A DNA stretch of 5,385 bases from Ruminococcus difficilis (lineage in GTDB: Bacteria; Bacillota_A; Clostridia; Oscillospirales; Acutalibacteraceae), in NCBI RefSeq assembly GCF_016680995.1, contig NZ_JAEQMG010000006.1, forward strand, positions 1 to 5,385. The letters are read 5' to 3'. Made by a program: the position numbers and the translations under genes. Below the pieces are notes generated by a model. That model made no database searches, was not told the origin of the DNA, and worked only from the letters and a program-made list of their open reading frames with translations. Below, piece by piece: positions 1-4,936 of this stretch; within the stretch, counting starts at the first letter, position 1, and each line of letters starts with the position of its first letter.

Positions 1-41
1 TATTTCTATTGTATAACCCGTATGCCGCGAAAAGCGTCGGT

Positions 42-1001
42 TTAGCTGAACGCCGCGGTGAAGGGCTTGTCGTTGTAAATTCTCGCGATAGCCTCGGCGA
101 AGATGGGAGCCGTGGGAAGCACGGTGAACTTGTCGATCATCTTGTCCTCGGGAACGGGAATCGTATCGAGGAGGATAACCTCCTTGATAGCGCTGTTCTT
201 GATTCGCTCGATAGCGGGGCCTGAGAGAACAGCGTGAGTCGCGCAGGCGTAAACCTCAACCGCGCCGCCCTTTTCAACGATAGCGTTGGCAGCGTTGCAG
301 AGTGTGCCGGCGGTGTCGATCATATCGTCGACGAGAATGACCTTCTTGCCTCTGGCGTCGCCGATGATGTTCATGACCTCACAGACGTTTGCCTTGGGTC
401 TGCGCTTGTCGATGATAGCAAGACCTGTGCCGATCTTGGACGCGAAGTTACGCGAACGAGTTACGGAACCGAGGTCAGGGGAAACAACGATAAAGTCGTC
501 GAAGTTGCCGCCGATCTTCTCCTTCATGTGGTTTGCGAGGATACCCGCGCCGTGGAGATGGTCAACAGGGATATTGAAGAAGCCCTGAATCTGGTTTGCG
601 TGCAGGTCCATTGTCAGAACTCTGTCAGCGCCCGCTGTGGTGATGATATCAGCGCAGAGCTTTGCGGAAATCGGATCTCTCGCCTTAGCCTTTCTGTCCT
701 GGCGCGCATAGCCGAAGTAGGGCATTACTGCGGTGATTCTCGCCGCGGAAGCTCTCTTCATCGCGTCAATCATGATGAGCATTTCCATCAGGTTGTCGTT
801 GACGGGGGTGCAGGTGGACTGAACGATGAAGCAATCGCTGCCTCTTACGGACTCGTGAAGCGAAACCGCGATTTCGCCGTCGGAGAAGTGGGTGCAGTCG
901 CTCTTGCCGAGAGACAGGCCTAAACAGCCTGCGATTCCCTGAGCCACATCAACATTTGAATTGCCTGCGAAGATTTTGATGTCCTTGCCGTGAAAATTCA
1001 T
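42..1001 (-). CDS. prs: Ribose-phosphate pyrophosphokinase (PRPP synthase, class I)
   Basis: Cytosolic enzyme that transfers pyrophosphate from ATP to ribose 5-phosphate, giving PRPP and AMP. PRPP feeds purine, pyrimidine, NAD, histidine and tryptophan synthesis. The 319-residue product matches the usual class I length of about 310-320. Visible motifs are DGEI (41-44), the flexible catalytic-loop region YARQDRKAKARDP (98-110), DLHANQIQGFF (132-142, His134), SPDLGSV (174-180), the DKRRP loop (198-202, with the Lys199/Arg201 pair equivalent to catalytic Lys and Arg of Bacillus Prs), and the PRPP-binding loop VDDMIDTAGTL (224-234). Together these are diagnostic. The ATG start is supported by an AAGGAG site at 1011-1016, nine bases upstream. 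It lies 51 bp downstream of the GlmU-like gene on the same strand, so co-transcription is likely; glmU-prs is a common Firmicutes pair. No terminator is visible in the 41 bases beyond the stop, so the operon may continue off the window. Confidence 0.97.
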   Translation of the reverse strand: MNFHGKDIKIFAGNSNVDVAQGIAGCLGLSLGKSDCTHFSDGEIAVSLHESVRGSDCFIVQSTCTPVNDNLMEMLIMIDAMKRASAARITAVMPYFGYARQDRKAKARDPISAKLCADIITTAGADRVLTMDLHANQIQGFFNIPVDHLHGAGILANHMKEKIGGNFDDFIVVSPDLGSVTRSRNFASKIGTGLAIIDKRRPKANVCEVMNIIGDARGKKVILVDDMIDTAGTLCNAANAIVEKGGAVEVYACATHAVLSGPAIERIKNSAIKEVILLDTIPVPEDKMIDKFTVLPTAPIFAEAIARIYNDKPFTAAFS

Positions 1002-1052
1002 TGATTCTAACTCCTTTTCCTTATTCCTCGTATTAACTTTGCTCGCTGTATA

Positions 1053-1802
1053 TTAACAGGTATAACCCTTTTTCAAAGCGATCTGATTGAGCTCCTCGAG
1101 CTGAGCGGGGTCGTTCGCGCCGAGCACGGCGTCGCTGCACTGTGCTGTGTACGCTCCGACGGTCTTGCCGTTTTGGAGCAGAAGCTTTATCGCGTCGGGC
1201 AGATAATACTCGCCCGCCTTGTTGTCGCTCCTGATGCTGCCGAGCACACTCAGAAGCATTTTGCAGTCGAACCAGTAGCCGCCCGAATTGACCTCATCAA
1301 TTTTGAGGGTCTCCTCGTCGGCGTCCTTATGCTCGACGATCGCCCTGAGGTTGCCGCTTTCGTCGCGCACGATTCTGCCGTAGCCTGTCGGGTCGTCCAC
1401 TCTCGCGGAGATAACCGTCGCCGCACAGCCTGTCGATGTGTGCTGAGAGAGTGACTTTTCGATCGTTTCAGCGCTCATGAAGGGCGCGTCGCCGTTGAGA
1501 ATAACGACGTTGCCGTCGTGCTTTTCAAGGAAGTCCTTCGCCATCATTACGGCGTGACCCGTGCCTAAGCGCTCCGCCTGGAACACGCTCTCGACCTTAA
1601 AATCGAGTGTGCCGAGATACTCCTCGATGCACTCCTTTTTGTAGCCCTTGACGACGCAGATGTCGTCGACACCCGCTTTTCTCAGGGCGTTCATTACCCA
1701 GAGGAGCATGGGCTGACCGAGCACCTCGGAGAGAGTTTTTGGCTTGTCGGATTTCATTCTCTTTCCTTCGCCGCCCGCAAGAATAATTGCGCAATTACTC
1801 AT
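1053..1802 (-). CDS. Single-domain GlmU-type uridylyltransferase (NTP transferase family)
   Basis: Nucleotidyltransferase resembling the N-terminal half of GlmU, which joins UTP and GlcNAc-1-phosphate into UDP-GlcNAc plus PPi for peptidoglycan precursors. In order: nucleotide-binding loop LAGGEGKRM (8-16) with Arg15 and Lys22, QAERLGTGHA (75-84), NGDAPF (103-108) with the metal-ligand Asp105, GYGRIVR (140-146), VEHKDA (156-161), EVNSGGY (170-176), GEYYLPD (197-203), and LGAN ending at Asn230, the likely second metal ligand. These match the E. coli GlmU pyrophosphorylase site closely, so UDP-GlcNAc chemistry is the best guess. The 249-residue protein stops just after the linker helix. The left-handed beta-helix acetyltransferase domain of the usual ~450-residue GlmU is absent, and no remnant fits in the 51 bp before prs. 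AGAGG at 1809-1813, six bases from the ATG, supports the start. Another sugar-1-phosphate substrate cannot be excluded, so glmU is not assigned as the symbol. Confidence 0.9.
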   Translation of the reverse strand: MSNCAIILAGGEGKRMKSDKPKTLSEVLGQPMLLWVMNALRKAGVDDICVVKGYKKECIEEYLGTLDFKVESVFQAERLGTGHAVMMAKDFLEKHDGNVVILNGDAPFMSAETIEKSLSQHTSTGCAATVISARVDDPTGYGRIVRDESGNLRAIVEHKDADEETLKIDEVNSGGYWFDCKMLLSVLGSIRSDNKAGEYYLPDAIKLLLQNGKTVGAYTAQCSDAVLGANDPAQLEELNQIALKKGYTC

Positions 1803-1820
1803 AATTTACCTCTTGTTACG

Positions 1821-1842
1821 CGGATAAAAATACGTTTATCCG
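1821..1842 (-). repeat. Perfect 8-bp inverted repeat in GlmU-like leader
   Basis: CGGATAAA (1821-1828) and TTTATCCG (1835-1842) are perfect inverted complements around a six-base loop. On the leftward transcript this would be a hairpin ending about 18 bases before the start codon, just upstream of the ribosome-binding site. It could be a translation-modulating stem or a DNA operator. It lacks a following T-run, so it is not a terminator. The symmetry is directly seen; any function is unknown. Confidence 0.5.
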
Positions 1843-1850
1843 AGAGTATT

Positions 1851-1877
1851 TGTGCCTGATATTTCCGTCTTGGCACA
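1851..1877 (-). repeat. Second inverted repeat in GlmU-like leader
   Basis: TGTGCC (1851-1856) and GGCACA (1872-1877) are perfect 6-bp inverted complements with a 15-base loop. It lies between the candidate leftward promoter and the hairpin at 1821-1842, so the leader would carry two consecutive stems. Six base pairs with a loop this long can arise by chance, so it is recorded with low confidence. Confidence 0.3.
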
Positions 1878-1893
1878 GTTTTTTACACTATTA

Positions 1894-1922
1894 ATATTAT
1901 CGCAGAAAAGCCGAAATTTCAA
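1894..1922 (-). promoter_or_regulatory. Candidate sigma-A promoter for GlmU-like/prs operon
   Basis: Read leftward, TTGAAA (1922-1917) is a five-of-six match to the -35 consensus. A 17-bp spacer separates it from TAATAT (1899-1894); an overlapping GATAAT (1901-1896) is a better hexamer but gives only a 15-bp spacer. Transcription would begin near 1887, leaving a leader of about 85 bases before the GlmU-like start codon. The region is AT-rich, so promoter-like matches come easily. Confidence 0.45.
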
Positions 1923-2045
1923 GTGAAATAATCAAAAAATCGCTTGTCAAAGCCATTTTAAACGATTTATACAATATTAATAAAATTTAGTGTTGTTTTT
2001 TATAAGAAAAATTTTTTAAAATATATAGCTATTTTTAACAGAATT

Positions 2046-2054
2046 TGGTATAAT
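2046..2054 (+). promoter_or_regulatory. Extended -10 promoter element of ppdK
   Basis: TGGTATAAT is a perfect extended -10 (TGn followed by the consensus TATAAT). No good -35 hexamer sits 16-18 bp upstream; the bases at 2026-2031 read TAGCTA. This is acceptable because extended -10 promoters need little -35 contact, and an AT-rich tract lies upstream. Initiation is predicted near 2061, giving a 5' leader of roughly 80 bases. Confidence 0.7.
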
Positions 2055-2067
2055 ACACTGTAGGCAT

Positions 2068-2119
2068 ATAGTTTGGCAGGACTGCCTTTGGGCATTTTTG
2101 CTACAGCCAAATTATTTTT
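2068..2119 (+). promoter_or_regulatory. Structured, terminator-like leader of ppdK
   Basis: Within the predicted ppdK leader, ATAGTTTGGC (2068-2077) pairs with GCCAAATTAT (2106-2115): ten pairs, one of them G-U. The 3' arm runs into a T-rich tract (TTATTTTT, 2112-2119). Inside and overlapping this stem are three alternating blocks: GGCA (2075-2078), TGCC (2083-2086) and GGCA (2091-2094). TGCC can pair with either GGCA. Pairing with the first block uses 2075-2077 and so would disturb the outer stem, while pairing with the second gives a TTTG-capped hairpin inside it. The ribosome-binding site begins only five bases after the T-tract. This layout resembles a transcription attenuator or small riboswitch, but I do not recognise a known class and the function is inferred. 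Confidence 0.4.
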
Positions 2120-2123
2120 CATT

Positions 2124-2129
2124 AGGAGG
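2124..2129 (+). promoter_or_regulatory. Ribosome-binding site of ppdK
   Basis: AGGAGG is a full Shine-Dalgarno match. It lies 10 bases before the ATG at 2140, which fixes that start over an out-of-frame ATG at 2130 directly abutting the site. Confidence 0.85.
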
Positions 2130-2139
2130 ATGATTTCCA

Positions 2140-4767
2140 ATGGCAAACAAATGGGTATACCTTTTCTCAGAAGGTAATGCGAACATGCGTGAGCTTCTCG
2201 GCGGTAAGGGCGCTAACCTTGCTGAAATGACCGGCATGGGTCTTCCCGTACCCCAGGGCTTCACAATTACTACAGAGGCTTGTACTCAGTATTATGAGGA
2301 CGGCAAGAAGATTAACGACGAGATTCAGGGCCAGATTAACGAGTACATCGGCAAGATGGAAGAGATCACAGGCAAGAAGTTCGGCGACAAGGAGAACCCG
2401 CTCCTCGTTTCCGTACGTTCAGGCGCAAGAGCTTCCATGCCCGGTATGATGGATACAATTCTTAACCTCGGTCTTAACGAGACTGTTGTCAACACCATCG
2501 CTGAGATGTCCGGCAACCCCCGTTGGGCTTGGGACTGCTACAGAAGATTCATTCAGATGTATTCCGACGTTGTAATGGAGGTCGGCAAGAAGTACTTCGA
2601 AGAGCTCATCGACGAGATGAAGGAGAAGAAGGGCGTTAAGCAGGACGTAGAGCTCGACGCTGACGACCTCAAGGAGCTGGCTTACCAGTTCAAGGCAGAG
2701 TACAAAGAGAAGATCGGCAAGGACTTCCCCGACGATCCCAAGGAGCAGCTCATGGGCGCTGTTATGGCTGTATTCCGTTCATGGGACAACCCCAGAGCGA
2801 ACGTATACCGCCGCGACAACGATATCCCCTATTCATGGGGTACTGCCGTTAACGTACAGTCAATGGCATTCGGTAACATGGGCGACGACTGCGGTACCGG
2901 CGTAGCCTTCACAAGAGATCCCGCTACCGGCGAGAAGAAGCTCATGGGTGAGTTCCTTACAAACGCTCAGGGCGAGGACGTTGTTGCAGGCGTTCGTACT
3001 CCCATGCCCATCGCTCAGATGGCTGAGAAGTTCCCCGAGGCTTTCGAGCAGTTCCAGCAGGTTTGCGCTACTCTCGAGAACCACTACAGAGATATGCAGG
3101 ACATGGAGTTCACCGTTGAGCACGGCAAGCTCTACATGCTCCAGACCAGAAACGGTAAGAGAACCGCTCAGGCTGCTCTCAAGATTGCCTGCGACCTCGT
3201 TGACGAGGGCATGAGAACAGAGGAAGAGGCTGTTGCGATGATCGATCCCAGAAACCTCGATACTCTCCTCCATCCCCAGTTCGACCAGGCTGCTCTCAAG
3301 GCTGCTACTCCCATGGGCAAGGGCCTCGGCGCTTCCCCCGGTGCTGCATGCGGCAAGATCGTCTTCACTGCCGAGGACGCTGAAGCTTGGAACGCTAAGG
3401 GCGAGAAGGTCGTTCTCGTTCGTCTTGAGACCTCTCCCGAGGACATCACCGGTATGAAGGCTTCACAGGGTATTCTGACCGTTCGCGGCGGTATGACCTC
3501 TCACGCTGCCGTTGTTGCCCGTGGTATGGGTACCTGCTGCGTATCCGGCTGCGGCGACATCGTTATGGATGAAGCTAACAAAAAGTTCACTCTCGCAGGC
3601 AAGGAGTTCCACGAGGGAGATTATATTTCAATCGACGGTTCTACCGGTAACATCTACGACGGCGCTATCGCTACAAAGGACGCTGAGATCGCAGGCGAGT
3701 TCGGCAGAATCATGGCTTGGGCAGACAAGTTCAGAACCCTCAAGGTTCGCACCAACGCTGACACACCCGCTGACGCTAAGAAGGCGAGAGAGCTCGGCGC
3801 CGAGGGTATCGGTCTCTGCCGTACAGAGCATATGTTCTTCGAAGAGGACAGAATCGCTGCGTTCAGAGAGATGATCTGCGCTGACACCGTTGAAGAGAGA
3901 GAAGCTGCTCTCGACAAGATCCTTCCCTATCAGCAGGGCGACTTCAAGGCTCTCTACGAGGCTCTCGAGGGCTGCCCCGTAACCATCCGTTTCCTCGATC
4001 CGCCTCTCCACGAGTTCGTTCCCACAGAGGAAGAGGACATCAAGAAGCTGGCTGACGCTCAGGGCAAAACCGTTGATGAGATCAAGGCTATCATTCAGTC
4101 TCTCCACGAGTTCAACCCGATGATGGGTCACCGTGGCTGCCGTCTGGCTGTTACCTATCCCGAGATCGCAAAGATGCAGACAAAGGCTGTTATCCGCGCT
4201 GCTATCGAGGTTCAGAAGGCTCACGCTGACTGGAACGTTAAGCCCGAGATCATGATTCCGCTCGTATGCGAAATCAAGGAGCTCAAGTATGTCAAGAAGG
4301 TCGTTGTTGAGACCGCTGACGCTGAAATCGCTGCTGCAGGCGTAGAGCTTGAGTACGAGGTTGGTACAATGATCGAGATCCCGAGAGCTGCTCTCACAGC
4401 TGACGAGATCGCTACTGAGGCTGACTTCTTCTGCTTCGGCACCAACGACCTCACCCAGATGACCTTTGGCTTCTCACGTGACGACGCAGGCAAGTTCCTC
4501 AACGCTTACTATGACACCAAGATCTTTGAGAACGATCCCTTCGCTAAGCTCGACCAGACAGGTGTCGGCAAGCTCATGGAAATGGCTATCAAGCTCGGCA
4601 AGCCCGTTAATCCCAAGCTCCACGTTGGTATCTGCGGCGAGCACGGCGGCGATCCCTCATCTGTAGAGTTCTGCCACAAGATCGGTCTTGACTATGTATC
4701 CTGCTCACCCTTCCGTGTGCCGATCGCAAGACTGGCTGCTGCTCAGGCTGCTGTTAACTCCAAGTAA
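2140..4767 (+). CDS. ppdK: Pyruvate, phosphate dikinase
   Basis: Cytosolic enzyme that reversibly converts AMP + PEP + PPi into ATP + pyruvate + Pi. In anaerobes it serves PPi-linked glycolysis or PEP regeneration. The 875-residue product is one residue longer than the 874-residue Clostridium symbiosum enzyme. Domains in order: N-terminal ATP-grasp nucleotide-binding domain (about 1-340; GGKGAN with Lys23, VRSGARASMPGMMDT near 90-105), swivelling phosphohistidine domain (about 390-510; GGMTSHAAVVARG with catalytic His455), and C-terminal TIM-barrel PEP/pyruvate domain (about 535-875). Visible in the barrel are Arg561 (CRTEHMFF), Arg617 (IRFLDPPLHEF), Glu746 (MIEIPRA), Asp770 (GTNDLTQMTFG) and catalytic Cys832 (GICGEHGGDP). 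No key residue is missing. Codon use is strongly biased (AAG, CTC, GAG, GGC), consistent with high expression. It has its own promoter and a terminator 35 bp after the stop, so it is probably monocistronic. Confidence 0.98.
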   Translation: MANKWVYLFSEGNANMRELLGGKGANLAEMTGMGLPVPQGFTITTEACTQYYEDGKKINDEIQGQINEYIGKMEEITGKKFGDKENPLLVSVRSGARASMPGMMDTILNLGLNETVVNTIAEMSGNPRWAWDCYRRFIQMYSDVVMEVGKKYFEELIDEMKEKKGVKQDVELDADDLKELAYQFKAEYKEKIGKDFPDDPKEQLMGAVMAVFRSWDNPRANVYRRDNDIPYSWGTAVNVQSMAFGNMGDDCGTGVAFTRDPATGEKKLMGEFLTNAQGEDVVAGVRTPMPIAQMAEKFPEAFEQFQQVCATLENHYRDMQDMEFTVEHGKLYMLQTRNGKRTAQAALKIACDLVDEGMRTEEEAVAMIDPRNLDTLLHPQFDQAALKAATPMGKGLGASPGAACGKIVFTAEDAEAWNAKGEKVVLVRLETSPEDITGMKASQGILTVRGGMTSHAAVVARGMGTCCVSGCGDIVMDEANKKFTLAGKEFHEGDYISIDGSTGNIYDGAIATKDAEIAGEFGRIMAWADKFRTLKVRTNADTPADAKKARELGAEGIGLCRTEHMFFEEDRIAAFREMICADTVEEREAALDKILPYQQGDFKALYEALEGCPVTIRFLDPPLHEFVPTEEEDIKKLADAQGKTVDEIKAIIQSLHEFNPMMGHRGCRLAVTYPEIAKMQTKAVIRAAIEVQKAHADWNVKPEIMIPLVCEIKELKYVKKVVVETADAEIAAAGVELEYEVGTMIEIPRAALTADEIATEADFFCFGTNDLTQMTFGFSRDDAGKFLNAYYDTKIFENDPFAKLDQTGVGKLMEMAIKLGKPVNPKLHVGICGEHGGDPSSVEFCHKIGLDYVSCSPFRVPIARLAAAQAAVNSK

Positions 4768-4802
4768 TTCCTTCATAAAAGGTATACAATAACAAACAAA
4801 TC

Positions 4803-4832
4803 AGCTCCGTCTTTGAAAGACGGAGCTTTTTT
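4803..4832 (+). terminator. Rho-independent terminator of ppdK
   Basis: AGCTCCGTC (4803-4811) and GACGGAGCT (4819-4827) form a perfect 9-bp GC-rich stem with a TTTGAAA loop; the loop could zip up further. The 3' arm runs into six T residues (4827-4832). It begins 35 bases after the ppdK stop. The opposite strand has only a weak T-rich stretch after the stem, so it should act mainly rightward. Confidence 0.93.
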
Positions 4833-4844
4833 GCGTTTATTTTA
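4821..4844. repeat. 24-bp direct repeat, copy 1
   Basis: Perfect 24-bp direct repeat of 4913-4936. The unit starts CGGAGC, runs through the T-tract and ends GCGTTTATTTTA. This copy contains part of the 3' arm and the whole T-tract of the ppdK terminator. The copies start 92 bp apart. In 166 bp of spacer a chance 24-base identity is very unlikely, so a local duplication, gene conversion or insertion is implied. Confidence 0.9.
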
Positions 4845-4846
4845 AC

Positions 4847-4893
4847 CCCGCCGTTGATGGACGTTTCTAAAAATGAACGTCATCATAGGCGGG
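4847..4893. repeat. 47-nt imperfect palindrome between the direct repeats
   Basis: CCCGCC (4847-4852) pairs with GGCGGG (4888-4893). After a short two-base mismatch, TGATG (4855-4859) and ACGTT (4861-4865), separated by a bulged G, pair with the continuous AACGTCATCA (4876-4885). The apical loop is AT-rich. It has no T-tract on either strand, so it is not a standard terminator. It could be a REP- or MITE-like interspersed element or a stable RNA stem in the convergent spacer. The pairing is visible; the class is unassigned. Confidence 0.55.
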
Positions 4894-4895
4894 AG

Positions 4896-4924
4896 AAAGC
4901 GCCACCGGCGCGCGGAGCTTTTTT
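4896..4924. terminator. Weak, possibly bidirectional second terminator
   Basis: GCGCC (4899-4903) and GGCGC (4907-4911) form a short GC stem. Alternatively AAAGCGCC (4896-4903) pairs with GGAGCTTT (4914-4921) with one G-A mismatch, placing the stem directly against a six-T tract (4919-4924). Read leftward, the GCGCC/GGCGC stem is followed by TTTCT, which could end transcription of the tail-like gene. It is weaker than the terminator at 4803-4832 and borrows its 3' arm and T-tract from repeat copy 2. Confidence 0.4.
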
Positions 4925-4936
4925 GCGTTTATTTTA
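4913..4936. repeat. 24-bp direct repeat, copy 2
   Basis: Identical to 4821-4844. Its last three bases (4934-4936) are the stop codon of the leftward tail-like gene, so the repeat boundary coincides with the end of that gene. The 5' arm of the terminator seen at copy 1 is not repeated here; the preceding sequence is only partly complementary. Confidence 0.9.

Larger units (their letters stand above)
1803..2139. other. Divergent AT-rich intergenic region
   Basis: 337-bp spacer between the leftward GlmU-like/prs unit and rightward ppdK. It holds no convincing gene. From left to right: the leftward ribosome-binding site, two inverted repeats in the probable leftward leader (1821-1842 and 1851-1877), a leftward promoter candidate (1894-1922), a very AT-rich core of roughly 1950-2045, the ppdK extended -10 (2046-2054), a structured ppdK leader (2068-2119) and the ppdK ribosome-binding site. 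The AT-rich stretch directly upstream of the ppdK -10 could act as an UP element; that is an inference from composition only. Confidence 0.8.

Noticed and set aside
8..38. Leftward TATACAAT (15-8) as a promoter for a gene beyond the left edge
   Set aside because: There is no acceptable -35 at the right distance and no downstream gene in view to support it.
234..923. Long open frame on the + strand (229 codons) opposite prs
   Set aside because: It lies wholly antisense to a gene with complete diagnostic Prs motifs. The translation has no recognisable domain, and codon bias on the opposite strand explains its openness.
1922..1950. Perfect leftward TTGACA (1950-1945) as an alternative -35 for the GlmU-like gene
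   Set aside because: At 17-bp spacing the -10 would read TTCACT, and no better hexamer lies at 16 or 18 bp. The TTGAAA/TAATAT pair closer to the gene is a better fit, though this site remains possible as a second promoter.
2130..2177. Overlapping upstream ATG frame (about 15 codons) at the ppdK start
   Set aside because: The ATG abuts the Shine-Dalgarno with no spacing, so initiation there is implausible. The ATG at 2140 has correct spacing and gives the full-length family protein.
3628..4224. 198-codon open frame on the - strand inside ppdK, with similar ones at 2860-3273 and 3168-3449
   Set aside because: Low-complexity Ser/Leu/Val-rich translations typical of the shadow of a strongly biased gene. 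They have no domain or promoter, and ppdK covers the region with all catalytic residues.
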